This document shows positions 40,564 to 48,731 of a DNA stretch of 48,731 nt, one piece after another. The stretch covers positions 1 through 48,731 of the forward strand of contig JANQSL010000117.1 in assembly GCA_028284075.1 (NCBI GenBank), written 5' to 3'. Every line of letters starts with the position of its first letter. Position 1 is the stretch's first letter. The notes under the pieces are model-generated. The model was not told the origin of the DNA. It made no database searches and saw only the letters and a list, made by a program, of their open reading frames with translations. This stretch comes from Candidatus Sumerlaeia bacterium (lineage in GTDB: Bacteria > Sumerlaeota > Sumerlaeia > SLMS01 > JAHLLQ01). Both the position numbers and the translations under genes were made by a program.

Positions 40564-42003
40564 ATGGCAGAACCCCACGATCACAGCCACAGCCAGCAGG
40601 ACCCGATCGATATCTGGCACGTTCGTGGACATTTCGCCACGCGGGTCGGCTTCATCCTGGCTGCTGTCGGTTCCGCCGTCGGCCTCGGCAATATCTGGAA
40701 ATTCCCCTATATCATGGGCGAGAACGGCGGAGCCGCGTTCCTGCTTGTTTACCTTGTTTGCATCGCCTTCCTTGGTCTTCCCGTCATGCTTGTCGAGTTC
40801 GTGATCGGACGGGCGGGGCAAACCAGCGCCGTCGGGTCTTTTCGCAAACTCTCAACGGGGACCTTTCCCTGGTGGCTCAACGGATTGCTGGGAGTCTTCA
40901 CCGGTTTTCTCATTCTCAGCTTCTACAGTACGGTGGCCGGCTGGATCCTGTTCTACATGCTCCATGCGATTCGTGGAGGATTCGCCGAGTTCGCCACCGA
41001 TGAAGCGACAGCGGGAGCTTTTTTTGGCAACTGGATTGCCGGTGGAACCGAACCCGTCGTTTATCAGTTCCTCGTCATGCTCATGACCGGCTTCATCATC
41101 TATTTCGGTATCGAAAAGGGAATCGAGCGCGCGGCAAAGTTACTGATGCCGTTGCTTTTCCTCATGCTGGGAGGACTGCTGATCAACAGCCTGCTTTCCG
41201 ACGGCGCGATGGAAGGCTTGAAGTTCATGTTTCGGCCGGACTTCGGGAACCTCAGCTACAAGGCCGTTCTGGATGCTCTTGGCCATTCTTTTTTCACCTT
41301 GTCGGTCGGTATGGGTGCAATGATCACGTACGCCTCCTACGTCAACAAAGACGTTCACCTGGGGAAAACGGGTTTGGCCGTGGCAGGCCTCGACACGTTG
41401 ATTGCTCTCCTGGCAGGCATCACAATCTTCCCCATTGTTTTTGCCTACGGCGTGGAGCCGGGAAGCGGACCGGGACTCCTGTTCGTAACGCTCCCGGAAG
41501 TGTTTGCGCGCATGCCCCTGGGCTCCTTCCTCGGCGCGGTGTTCTTCTTTCTCGTGTTTATCGCGGCTCTCACGTCCGCCATCTCGATTCTCGAACCGGT
41601 TGTCACGTGGATGGTGGACGACCTGAACATCAACCGCCACATAGCGGCCTTCGTAGCCGCTTCGACCGTCTTCCTGATTGGCATTCCGGCAACTCTGAGT
41701 GTGACATCGGATTCGCCTCTCGGTTCCGTTCTCATTCCTTTTCCGGGAGGTTCCCTTGGCTTCTTCGACCTGTTCGACAAACTCACCAGCGTCTTCCTTC
41801 TGCCACTTGGCGGGTTGATTTCCTGCCTCTTTATGGTCTTCGCATGGAAGCGGGCGAGCGCCATGGCGGAACTTGCCGGTTCAACCGGAAACGCGGGCCA
41901 TATTCTCGTCGCGGTCTGGTACCGGATCGCAGCCTTTGTTGCGCCCCTTGGGATTGCCACCATTCTGATCTACAGTGTGTTTGGACTGGTTAACAAGCCC
42001 TAG
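40564..42003 (+). CDS. Sodium-dependent (NSS/SNF family) transporter
   Basis: 479 residues from the ATG at 40564 with GAGG 5 bases upstream; the frame continues open to 40444, but those residues are Arg/Pro-rich and unlike the family. It has the LeuT fold with 11-12 transmembrane helices: first helix FILAAVGSAVGLGNIWKFPY with the unwound substrate and sodium site, GLPVMLVEFVIG, SFFTLSVGMGAMITYASYV (helix 6-7 region) and FLVFIAALTSAISILEPVVTW (helix 8, second sodium site). Bacterial members carry amino acids such as leucine, tryptophan or tyrosine. A short His-rich tail (EPHDHSHSQQD) precedes helix 1. Divergent from the LacI gene. Confidence 0.95.
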   Translation: MAEPHDHSHSQQDPIDIWHVRGHFATRVGFILAAVGSAVGLGNIWKFPYIMGENGGAAFLLVYLVCIAFLGLPVMLVEFVIGRAGQTSAVGSFRKLSTGTFPWWLNGLLGVFTGFLILSFYSTVAGWILFYMLHAIRGGFAEFATDEATAGAFFGNWIAGGTEPVVYQFLVMLMTGFIIYFGIEKGIERAAKLLMPLLFLMLGGLLINSLLSDGAMEGLKFMFRPDFGNLSYKAVLDALGHSFFTLSVGMGAMITYASYVNKDVHLGKTGLAVAGLDTLIALLAGITIFPIVFAYGVEPGSGPGLLFVTLPEVFARMPLGSFLGAVFFFLVFIAALTSAISILEPVVTWMVDDLNINRHIAAFVAASTVFLIGIPATLSVTSDSPLGSVLIPFPGGSLGFFDLFDKLTSVFLLPLGGLISCLFMVFAWKRASAMAELAGSTGNAGHILVAVWYRIAAFVAPLGIATILIYSVFGLVNKP

Positions 42004-42041
42004 CGATTAATATACAACACACACTTGCCAATTTGACTGGA

Positions 42042-42059
42042 CCACCCCCAATCGGGTGG
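42042..42059 (+). terminator. Small hairpin after transporter gene
   Basis: Six-bp stem CCACCC/GGGTGG with a 6-base loop, 38 bases after the transporter stop. No T tract, so weak. Confidence 0.3.
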
Positions 42060-42101
42060 CCAGCCTCCGCATACCTCATCAAGCTGGATTTCCAGATACG
42101 C

Positions 42102-44288
42102 ATGGCCGATCCCATACGAATACTGGCGGTGGGAAGCGAATCGGAGATTCGCAGCACGCTCACTGTATTCGTCGGCGACAACGCCTTCAGCATCCACCAG
42201 GCGGAAGCCTTTACCGAAGCTCGCCGGCTTCTTGAAAACTTCACAATGGATGTCCTCATCACGGATATTCCCGTCGATTCGCGCACTCTGTCCGCCTTCA
42301 TAGACATCGTGAACCACGTCACTCCCGGCATTCAGGTCATTCTCATTGGCGACGACCGCATGTTCCCCACATGGCGGGAGTGTGCAAAAGCGGGCCTCTT
42401 TGATGAACTGATAAAACCCGTCTCGGACGATGTCCTGAAGCGCGTCGTTCTTGGAGCCGTCCGCCTGAAGGAAATCGAGGATCTCAACCGGCGCCTTCAG
42501 CAGGAAAACTATAATTATCAACAGCACCTGGAGGAACTCGTCGAAAAACGCACGCGTGCCCTTTCCCGCAGCCGCGACCGGCTTGAAAAATCGCAAATGC
42601 GTTACCAGGCCGTCATGCGCAGCACTCCTCACGGCCTCTGCATGCTGACTCCCGAGTGGCGGTTCGAATTCGCCAATCACGCGCTCAACAACCTGATCAA
42701 CCCCGCATCGAATATCACACAGGAGCTCATCGGCATGTCGCTCGCCGCGCTCTTTGCGGACGAAAGCACCTTCGAGAGCTATACCCGGGCCGCCATCCAT
42801 CAAATTCGGCGCCAGGGAATCGATGTGCGCGATGTACAGCTTCGCCGTCTGGACGGCACGCGCTTCTGGTGCGAAATCTCCATCGTCCGCCACGATCCCG
42901 GAAGCACCTCCGGCGGATTCGTTGCAACGTTGACCGACATCACGGAGAAACGCCGTGCACGGGAGCAACTTCTGCAGCAGGCGTTCTATGATCCCCTGAC
43001 AAACCTTCCGAATCGCAAGCTGTTGCTCGACAAACTGCAGGAACTCATTGCCGATGCTCACGAGGATAACAACGATCGGTTCGCTGTTCTCTTCCTGGAC
43101 CTCGACCGATTCAAGAACATCAACGACAGTCTCGGGCACATCGCCGGCGATGAACTGTTGCAAAAAGTCGCTCTCAGACTGGTGGAATGCCAGCGGGACA
43201 CGGATCTTGTCGCACGCATCGGTGGCGATGAATTCGTCTTCATCGTCGAGTCCATGGGAGAGGAAATGCTGGCCACCTCTCAGCGAATTCTGGACGCCTT
43301 TGCAAGGCCCTTCCGCCTCCGCGGCCAGGAGCTGTTCATGAACGTCAGCATCGGCGCCGCTCCATTCAAGAAGTACTATACGTCTCACGTCGAAATGCTT
43401 CGCGACGCCGATGCCGCCATGTACGACGCAAAAGCCCGCGGACGAGGATGCGTCGCCGTCTTCGACAACCACATGCATGAAGTGGCACACCAGGCTTTGC
43501 GCCTGGAAACGGAATTGCGAAACGCACTCCTTCGAAACGAATTTGTCATCGACTATCAGCCCATTCTCACCCCCACCAGGAAACGGCTCGTGGGATTTGA
43601 AGCACTGGTCCGATGGAATCATCCTGTTGGAGACCGGCTTGCTCCCGCCGATTTCATCGGTGCGGCCGAGGAGAACGGGCTCATCATCCCCATCGGAGCA
43701 TGGGTACTCGAAACCGCGTGTCGCCAGACCGCGGCATGGCAGGCCGAATATCCGAACGCCGAATGCCTTCACATCGCAATTAACGTTTCGCCACGCCAGT
43801 TTTGTCATCCCGACTTCATTCCCATGATTCGCCGTGTGTTGAGGGAAACGAAACTCGACCCCTCATCGCTCGTGCTGGAGATCGTCGAGTCCGTGATCAC
43901 GGAGGGCCCTGAAATGGTCCGCTCGGTCTTTGCACAACTCCGTTCACTTGGTGTTGGGCTGTATCTCGACGATTTCGGGATGGGTTATTCATCACTCAGC
44001 TATCTTCAAAGATTCCCTCTCGATGCATTGAAAATCGACCGGTCCTTTGTTTCAAACATCGACAGTGTCGATTCTGATCGTAACCTTCTTTCAGCCATTG
44101 CCGGCGTGGGACGCGCACTGAATCTTTCGGTTGTCGTGGAGGGAATTGAGAGTGAAGCGATCCTCAACGCGATGACGGGAATACCTTACGACATGGCCCA
44201 GGGATTCTACTTCTACAGACCACTCCCGCCCGATGAAGCGGTCAGGTTTCTTGCTTCGCTGGAGGAGAATGGCCGGCTTCCCGAATAA
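42102..44288 (+). CDS. Receiver-PAS-GGDEF-EAL cyclic-di-GMP enzyme
   Basis: About 728 residues from the ATG at 42102; an earlier in-frame start at 42033 is possible. Domains in order: receiver-like (1-120, phosphoacceptor-type DVLITDIPVD and KPVSDD, but the acidic pair near the N terminus is replaced by GSESEIR), a coiled-coil (~125-165), PAS (~170-290), GGDEF (~300-460) and EAL (~475-725). GGDEF is intact (374-378) and preceded by an RxxD inhibition site (RDTD) at the right distance. The EAL half keeps EAL (500-502), INVSPRQF, LEIVES, DDFGMGYSS, KIDRSFV and VEGIES, so both synthase and phosphodiesterase could be active. It sets cyclic-di-GMP levels, hence surface attachment or motility. Confidence 0.93.
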   Translation: MADPIRILAVGSESEIRSTLTVFVGDNAFSIHQAEAFTEARRLLENFTMDVLITDIPVDSRTLSAFIDIVNHVTPGIQVILIGDDRMFPTWRECAKAGLFDELIKPVSDDVLKRVVLGAVRLKEIEDLNRRLQQENYNYQQHLEELVEKRTRALSRSRDRLEKSQMRYQAVMRSTPHGLCMLTPEWRFEFANHALNNLINPASNITQELIGMSLAALFADESTFESYTRAAIHQIRRQGIDVRDVQLRRLDGTRFWCEISIVRHDPGSTSGGFVATLTDITEKRRAREQLLQQAFYDPLTNLPNRKLLLDKLQELIADAHEDNNDRFAVLFLDLDRFKNINDSLGHIAGDELLQKVALRLVECQRDTDLVARIGGDEFVFIVESMGEEMLATSQRILDAFARPFRLRGQELFMNVSIGAAPFKKYYTSHVEMLRDADAAMYDAKARGRGCVAVFDNHMHEVAHQALRLETELRNALLRNEFVIDYQPILTPTRKRLVGFEALVRWNHPVGDRLAPADFIGAAEENGLIIPIGAWVLETACRQTAAWQAEYPNAECLHIAINVSPRQFCHPDFIPMIRRVLRETKLDPSSLVLEIVESVITEGPEMVRSVFAQLRSLGVGLYLDDFGMGYSSLSYLQRFPLDALKIDRSFVSNIDSVDSDRNLLSAIAGVGRALNLSVVVEGIESEAILNAMTGIPYDMAQGFYFYRPLPPDEAVRFLASLEENGRLPE

Positions 44289-44331
44289 CGGGAACACCCC
44301 TTGCATTGCGGAGAGACAGGGAGCTCCCGCC

Positions 44332-44826
44332 TTGTACCATGAACTGACCGATCACTTCGTCGTCGCCGCTGACCACAGGAAGACATGGGATTTCTTCGGC
44401 AGTGCCGGCAACCTTCCCCGCATTACCCCCCCGTGGCTGAATTTCACAATTCTCACGCCCGAACCGGTTGTCATACAGCAGGATGCGCTTATCGACTACA
44501 CCATTCAGTGGATGAATGTGCCCATTCGCTGGCGCACGCGGATCATCGACTGGACCCCTCCCCGTCAGTTTATCGACATCCAGATTCGCGGTCCCTATAC
44601 TCTTTGGCATCACCAGCACACCTTCACGCCGGTTGAGACCGGTACGAAGTGCACTGACCGCGTCGTTTACAAAATTCCCGGCGGACCTTTCGCCGCACCG
44701 TTGCATGCACTGGTCATTCGAAAGCAGCTTCTCGATATCTTCCGCTATCGCCGAAAAGTGATCCGTGAGGAACTTGGTTGGGTGAAGGCCGTTCAGAAAG
44801 ACGTCAGAATCCGGAAGGTCGGCTAG
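44332..44826 (+). CDS. SRPBCC/polyketide-cyclase-like protein
   Basis: 164 residues if started at TTG 44332, which has GGGAG 7 bases upstream; an ATG at 44269 would overlap the GGDEF/EAL gene by 20 bases and adds a tail unlike the family. The fold shows FVVAADHRKTWDFFGSAGNLPRITPPWLNF, then VQ-x-DALIDYTIQW, PIRWRTRIIDWTPPRQFIDIQIRGPYTLWHHQHTF and a C-terminal GGPFAAPLHALVIRKQLLDIFRYR. Members of this group have a ligand pocket, but their ligands are unknown. Its stop codon overlaps the convergent stop of the next gene in the four bases CTAG. Confidence 0.87.
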   Translation: MYHELTDHFVVAADHRKTWDFFGSAGNLPRITPPWLNFTILTPEPVVIQQDALIDYTIQWMNVPIRWRTRIIDWTPPRQFIDIQIRGPYTLWHHQHTFTPVETGTKCTDRVVYKIPGGPFAAPLHALVIRKQLLDIFRYRRKVIREELGWVKAVQKDVRIRKVG

Positions 44827-46823
44827 AGATCACATCCAGCGAGAGCAAGTTCCGCCGCCAGCTCCTCGCCTTTCTTTCCCGCTTCGGCGATTGTCCGAAT
44901 GGCGTTCAGGCGATCAGTATTTCCCGTAACGCAGTTGAGAGCCCCGAACGCGGCCATCAGTTCAACGGGTGCATCGGCATCGAGCGAATCGAAGCTGTAG
45001 CCACCCAGCATGGCCGAGGCTGATTCAACTTCACCGGCGCGAATGTGGCAAAGCGCCAGCATCCATGCCGCGCGATGGTGATCCCGCCGGCGTTTCAGAG
45101 TTGTTTCAAACGCCTCTTTCGCCCCTTTCGGATCATTCAGGTGATAGTAGCGAACAACACCAAGATTGAAGGGAGCTGTCGCGTCTTCCGCCAGAGCCCT
45201 CGAGGCGGATGCAAAAGCGGCTTCGGCTTCCGCGTGGCGCTCGAGAGAAAACAGCGCCTGACCGCGAAGCTGATAGACCGGCGCATAACCCGGTTCCGCA
45301 TTGTTTGCATCGTCGGCATATCGCAAAGCCGTTTCATGCTGGCCCGCTCTCCACGCGGCATTGCTGAGACGCGCGTACTCCGCATGAGCAAAGGACTCCG
45401 ACCGGACATTTCGCCAGTCGCCCCATGACATCACGAGACCGGTGACAAGCAGGACAATCGTGGCGGCAAGCCGCATCGCATCGGTACGAAGCCGTCGTGC
45501 ATCGACGAATTCAACGACTGCGGCAAGGCTGCATGCGCTCAACATCAGCACCGGGAAAACCAGGGGCATTCGCAGACGCCCGCTTGTGTAGTAGAGCGAA
45601 ATGCCCCCCGCGAGCGATAACGCATAGATCCAGATCAACATGTACAAACTTCGCCGACCACGGGAAATGAATCGCACGGACGCAAGCGATGCAAGCGCCA
45701 GCGGCCATAACCACCCAAAGGAAACAGGAAGTACGCGAAGAACCGGCGAAAGCGCCTTGTGTATTTCAAAAGCCTCGAAGTTATAGATCTCGCGATCGCT
45801 TGTCAGATCCAGAGCCTTGAATGCCATTAGCCGAAGCCACGCCCCCGGATCGTCACGAATTTCTGTAATCGCCCGGCCCTTCCACCAGTCGTCCAGCGCA
45901 CCGTGGTAGCCACCTTCCTCCGGAAAATTGACATCGCCTCTTTCAATCGCGGCTCGGAACTCCGTTTCCGCAATGAGGCGCGTCGGATTTCCGCTTTCCG
46001 AAGCGGCAAAGGTTCTCTGCGTCAGAAACCGGCCCGTCGTGCCGCGCCGATTCGCTTCGTACAAATTGAAGCCCCCCTGCCAGGGCAGAATCATCGCCTC
46101 CCCGGCGGACGCGTTGCGCACCCAAAGCATACCGGCGGCGATAACCGGCAGTGACACAAACACGGCACAGGAAATACATGCGAACTTTCGATGACGAACT
46201 CTCGGTATCCCGCCGGCAAACGCAACCCACAGCACCAGAAAAGGAAAAGTTGCCAGAACCGTCGGGCGATTAAGAAACGCGAGAGATGCAAACAAACCTG
46301 CCGCTGCCATCCACACAAGCTTTGATCTCTCCGCGGGCTCAATCCTCCAGCGGACAAGACTCCAGATCATGATCGACTGAAGAAAGACTGCGGAAAAATC
46401 GACAATGATACGGCTCTCGAGCCGTATCAGCGGCGCATAGGTTGCAATAACGAACGCGGCGGCATGAGGTGCAATTCTCCCCCGCCGCCCGGGACCGAGG
46501 ATCGATCGAACGCTGTCGAATGCCACTGCGGCAAGCGCTGCACCCATAAGATGTTGAATCAGCCGAATGCCCCAGAACCAGCCATCCGCAAAGACAAGCA
46601 TCACAGCGGCAAGCAGCAGTGGATAAAGAGGAGCCTTGAAGAGAGGCTCGGGGCCAAAACCTTCACCGGCAAGAAGCTGCCGTGCACTCCGCGCAAGCTC
46701 GTATTCGTCGAGCAACGGCTGGAAGAACAAAACGGAGGTTGTGCCCTGTTCGACAAGGTAGACCAGCCGTGGCACCAGCGCGATGCCCAACCAGATCAAT
46801 GGCCAGCGCAGGCGGCCGCTCAA
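44823..46823 (-). CDS. GT39/ArnT-like polytopic membrane protein with C-terminal TPRs
   Basis: 666 residues, TTG start. About eleven transmembrane helices occupy residues ~5-470; the first loop carries the acidic pair in PLLDEYELARSARQL, the catalytic position of polyprenyl-phosphate-sugar mannosyl/arabinosyltransferases (PMT_2/GT39). Then, from ~475 to ~615, come four TPR-like helix pairs (AAWRAGQHETALRYADDANNAEPGYAPVY, GQALFSLERHAEAEAAF, NLGVVRYYHLNDPKGAKEAFE, LALCHIRAGEVESASAML). It probably moves a lipid-linked sugar onto an exported acceptor, with the TPRs on the far side or cytoplasmic end guiding the acceptor (inference). The GT2 enzyme at 18814 could supply its donor. Confidence 0.83.
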   Translation of the reverse strand: MSGRLRWPLIWLGIALVPRLVYLVEQGTTSVLFFQPLLDEYELARSARQLLAGEGFGPEPLFKAPLYPLLLAAVMLVFADGWFWGIRLIQHLMGAALAAVAFDSVRSILGPGRRGRIAPHAAAFVIATYAPLIRLESRIIVDFSAVFLQSIMIWSLVRWRIEPAERSKLVWMAAAGLFASLAFLNRPTVLATFPFLVLWVAFAGGIPRVRHRKFACISCAVFVSLPVIAAGMLWVRNASAGEAMILPWQGGFNLYEANRRGTTGRFLTQRTFAASESGNPTRLIAETEFRAAIERGDVNFPEEGGYHGALDDWWKGRAITEIRDDPGAWLRLMAFKALDLTSDREIYNFEAFEIHKALSPVLRVLPVSFGWLWPLALASLASVRFISRGRRSLYMLIWIYALSLAGGISLYYTSGRLRMPLVFPVLMLSACSLAAVVEFVDARRLRTDAMRLAATIVLLVTGLVMSWGDWRNVRSESFAHAEYARLSNAAWRAGQHETALRYADDANNAEPGYAPVYQLRGQALFSLERHAEAEAAFASASRALAEDATAPFNLGVVRYYHLNDPKGAKEAFETTLKRRRDHHRAAWMLALCHIRAGEVESASAMLGGYSFDSLDADAPVELMAAFGALNCVTGNTDRLNAIRTIAEAGKKGEELAAELALAGCDL

Positions 46824-46921
46824 CGGGGACTCGTCTCCATGGGTTCAGGGTACGCGTGAAACGCCGGAAGCACGCAAGGCACAACCGGCGTGGCGGAAGA
46901 TCGTTTCAATGGCGACCGGCG

Positions 46922-48286
46922 CTATTGCGACACCAGATGCAGTTGATACGGCAGGCTCGACGTTCCCAGAACCATCATGCGCACGCTGATCACCTTGCGT
47001 TCTCCCGGCGCGATTGTCAGCGGCCCGTTCGCAAGCATTGTTGCATCGAAATAGGGTTCCGCCACATCGTCGGACGTCTTGCCCGCCCAGCCGATAACCG
47101 CCGGAAGCTCTTCCAGACCCGCCATGGCAACGGAGGTTTCGCCAATCGCCATTTGCCACACGAGACCGATCTTTTGGTCCTGCTTGCCGAAACGCAGATC
47201 CACCGTTTTTTCCGCATCGCCGGAATTGGCCAGAGTCAGGTTGAGATAGTACTCCATCATGTAGTTCCCGATGGATTCGGGACGCACATAAGGAGGATAG
47301 AGCGTCATCGGTGCCGTTTGAACCGCTTCTTTGCAGTCAGGCGCCTGAACATAAGGCAGAGCCATTTGGAACCCCACGCGATTGTCCGGCAGAGCCGCGA
47401 TGTCAAAGACCAAAGGATCGCTCTGCCACATGACATTGTCCATTACACCAACCACACGGCGGAGATGGCATTCCGGCGGAGGGATACGGAGATCCATCCA
47501 TTCCTCGCCCGAATCGGAACCAACCGCCATATACTCTTCAGCAAGAGACTTCATTGTGGACCTGTCGTCCTGACCTGGAATCGAAAGCGTTGAGACAATA
47601 AGATTGGGTTTTGACTCCTCTTCTCCGCGAACATCGGCACGCAGCGTACCCGTGACAAATACCGCCCGTGTCAGATCCTCCGCGTCCGCCGCCGCACCCA
47701 GTTGCTTTGTATAGCCGATGATTGCTCCGTCTCCTGGCGCGATGGTGAGAGGAGCAACCGGGGTGTCCCAGACCTCATTGAAAACCGCTTTGCCGAGAAG
47801 AGATTCCACCCCGCCCGGCCGTGCGGAATTCGGTCCGTGAAAGATCGCCTGACGTGGAGCCACGGTCACCGATTCATCTCCCGCATTCTTTGCATAAACA
47901 ACGATTCGCCGGGTCTCGCCGGGTGTGTGCTTCTGGCTGAGATGATAGAGAAACACCTCAAAAGAATCGTCGATGGTTTCAAAACCCGCGTTGCGCTGTG
48001 TTCGCATCTCCTCCGGCACCGGACCGTCGTCCTTTGTCTCAAAAGGCGGCAGCACCGGCATCGTGGAGTACAAAACGCCGTTTGTATAATAGAGTTCCGG
48101 GAGATCGGAATCGATGCGATAAACGGTACGCGGACTCGGAAGATGCGAACCCGGCAACAGATGCCAGTTACACCGGTTGCAGGCGAGAGGGTTCTCGCTG
48201 GCCAGCGGAAGGATGGGCGTCTGCGCCACGACTGAACCGGCGGCGGCCAGGACAAGAAAAACCGAAAGAACGCGGCTGAAAGACAT
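46922..48286 (-). CDS. Secreted beta-rich protein of unknown function
   Basis: 454 residues. A signal peptide (about 1-21, ending AGSVVAQT) is followed by a cysteine pair NPLACNRCNWHLLPGSH, then SPRTVYRIDSDLPELYYTNGVLY and a series of beta strands. Two stretches look like Ig-type domains: RRIVVYAKNAGDESVTVAPRQAIF with LTIAPGDGAIIGY near the N terminus, and LTIAPGERKVISVRMM at the C terminus; the phrase TIAPG recurs. No membrane anchor or catalytic motif is seen. I do not recognise a named family. It lies between the GT39-like gene and a cut-off gene on the same strand. Confidence 0.7.
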   Translation of the reverse strand: MSFSRVLSVFLVLAAAGSVVAQTPILPLASENPLACNRCNWHLLPGSHLPSPRTVYRIDSDLPELYYTNGVLYSTMPVLPPFETKDDGPVPEEMRTQRNAGFETIDDSFEVFLYHLSQKHTPGETRRIVVYAKNAGDESVTVAPRQAIFHGPNSARPGGVESLLGKAVFNEVWDTPVAPLTIAPGDGAIIGYTKQLGAAADAEDLTRAVFVTGTLRADVRGEEESKPNLIVSTLSIPGQDDRSTMKSLAEEYMAVGSDSGEEWMDLRIPPPECHLRRVVGVMDNVMWQSDPLVFDIAALPDNRVGFQMALPYVQAPDCKEAVQTAPMTLYPPYVRPESIGNYMMEYYLNLTLANSGDAEKTVDLRFGKQDQKIGLVWQMAIGETSVAMAGLEELPAVIGWAGKTSDDVAEPYFDATMLANGPLTIAPGERKVISVRMMVLGTSSLPYQLHLVSQ

Positions 48287-48492
48287 GAATAACCCCGGTC
48301 ATTGACTTGAACAACTAGTTGCCAGCCTATTTATTGGAAGCAAACGGACGCAAGGAGATCAGGATAATCAAATCCTGGCAAACGGGCGGACTTGAACTGA
48401 AGATCCCGTTCAGCGCGGCGATGCCATCAGGGAGCGGGGCCGACGGCTTCACGCCGCCCGTTCCCTTCTCCGCTGGCCAGACTGAAGAACCC
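48287..48492. other. Gap with nested inverted repeats
   Basis: 206 bp without a gene. It holds an AGGAT/ATCCT hairpin near 48361, a perfect 9-base inverted repeat AACGGGCGG (48379-48387) and CCGCCCGTT (48454-48462), and within that the stem GGGAGCGGG (48430-48438) with CCCGTTCCC (48457-48465), all nine bases pairing with one G-T. A folded transcript end or small RNA is possible. Confidence 0.35.
48430..48465 (-). terminator. Stem-loop after the right-edge gene
   Basis: Nine-pair stem with an inner CGGC/GCCG stem, 28 bases beyond the stop of the right-edge gene on the minus strand. There is no T tract, so factor-independent termination is doubtful. Confidence 0.35.
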
Positions 48493-48731
48493 TCAGTCCA
48501 CCTCGAACGAGACAGCCTCTCGGCCGGCTGCGGTTTCCAGCTCGACCCAGAGGGTCATGGCGCCCGCGGGAGCCGTCTCCAGGTGAAAGTGAGAACCCGC
48601 CACAACAGGCGCCGGTGGGCTCACGAAACCTTCACCGCCTGCAAGCCATGCAGTCACGGGCCGGGCGCCTTCCGCTTCGATCTCAAACGTGGCCAGCCCC
48701 GCGTCCGTGGCGATACGGTGCGCCGCCACGG
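48493..48731 (-). CDS. C-terminal part of an unknown protein, cut by right window edge
   Basis: About 79 residues of the end of a gene that continues beyond the window. The visible part is beta-strand rich with short repeats of hydrophobic-x-hydrophobic pattern (ATFEIEAEGARPVTAWLAGGEGF, GSHFHLETAPAGAMTLWVELE), like the last domain of a secreted or surface protein. Not enough is present to name a family. A stem-loop follows its stop. Confidence 0.5.
   Translation of the reverse strand, partial: VAAHRIATDAGLATFEIEAEGARPVTAWLAGGEGFVSPPAPVVAGSHFHLETAPAGAMTLWVELETAAGREAVSFEVD

Noticed and set aside
42000..43808. Long open frame on the minus strand under the GGDEF/EAL gene
   Set aside because: It is a shadow of a gene with complete domain motifs on the plus strand; its own translation shows no known fold.
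46682..47593. Plus-strand frame of about 300 residues, Arg/His-rich
   Set aside because: Composition is that of an antisense shadow; the minus strand holds a signal-peptide protein and the GT39-like gene.
1..48731. CRISPR arrays, tRNA or rRNA genes, insertion sequences, prophage
   Set aside because: I looked for regularly spaced direct repeats, cloverleaf-like sequences, transposase or integrase motifs and found none.

Overview
The window is a bacterial chromosome segment, GC-rich and densely packed. It has no rRNA, tRNA, CRISPR array or insertion sequence that I can see. Housekeeping genes (infB cut by the left edge, guaB, lepB, mgtE, a cyclophilin) sit among envelope and regulatory genes. 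Lipoprotein and signal-peptide proteins, an ECF sigma/anti-sigma pair, large beta-rich secreted proteins and a peptidoglycan-binding surface protein suggest a Gram-negative, didermic, free-living organism. The mix (DUF4388 protein, radical SAM/SPASM protein with Ig-like tail, carboxypeptidase-regulatory repeats) fits an uncultured phylum of the Sumerlaeota/Planctomycetota/Hydrogenedentota kind better than a proteobacterium. That placement is an impression and needs a phylogeny.

Left part (1-9.2 kb): infB ending in a strong terminator; a divergently read triple-module secreted protein; a SOUL-family lipoprotein; a DinB-like protein; a translationally coupled ArsR regulator/AHSA1 pair; a YkgJ-type cysteine-cluster protein. 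From 9.2 to 18.5 kb: guaB (minus strand, own terminator), a receiver-like/DUF4388 protein, a dicarboxylate or amino-acid:cation symporter, a GT4 glycosyltransferase, an ECF sigma factor coupled to its anti-sigma factor with an exported thioredoxin behind it, a DUF1232 protein, a small zinc-ribbon protein and signal peptidase I. From 18.5 to 23.8 kb: a GT2 glycosyltransferase diverges from a 1314-residue membrane-anchored protein of repeated Ig-like modules ending in a peptidoglycan-binding domain.

The most interesting part is 23.8-34.9 kb, which reads as one light/oxidative-stress module. A MerR-type regulator of the LitR/CarH family lies in the centre, next to a fatty-acid desaturase. Leftward runs a chain of coupled genes: SDR, FAD amine-oxidase-like protein, DUF1365 protein, CFA-synthase-like methyltransferase and DUF2878 membrane protein. 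Rightward and divergent runs SDR-like protein, small membrane protein, peroxiredoxin-like protein and chalcone-isomerase-like protein. Convergent to these is a membrane protein coupled to an FeS-type photolyase. The regulator keeps the LitR/CarH architecture but lacks the histidine that binds cobalamin. A perfect 19-bp palindrome lies in the divergent promoter region. The methyltransferase has changes at the bicarbonate-binding positions known from E. coli Cfa. I suggest a membrane-lipid remodelling and photoprotection regulon, possibly making methylated furan-type fatty acids, under a cobalamin-independent LitR-like regulator.

Right part (35-48.7 kb): cyclophilin, MgtE magnesium transporter, radical SAM/SPASM protein with two Ig-like repeats, LacI regulator divergent from a sodium:neurotransmitter-type symporter, a receiver-PAS-GGDEF-EAL protein, a SRPBCC protein, a polytopic GT39-like protein with TPRs, an unknown secreted protein, and the end of a gene cut by the right edge.
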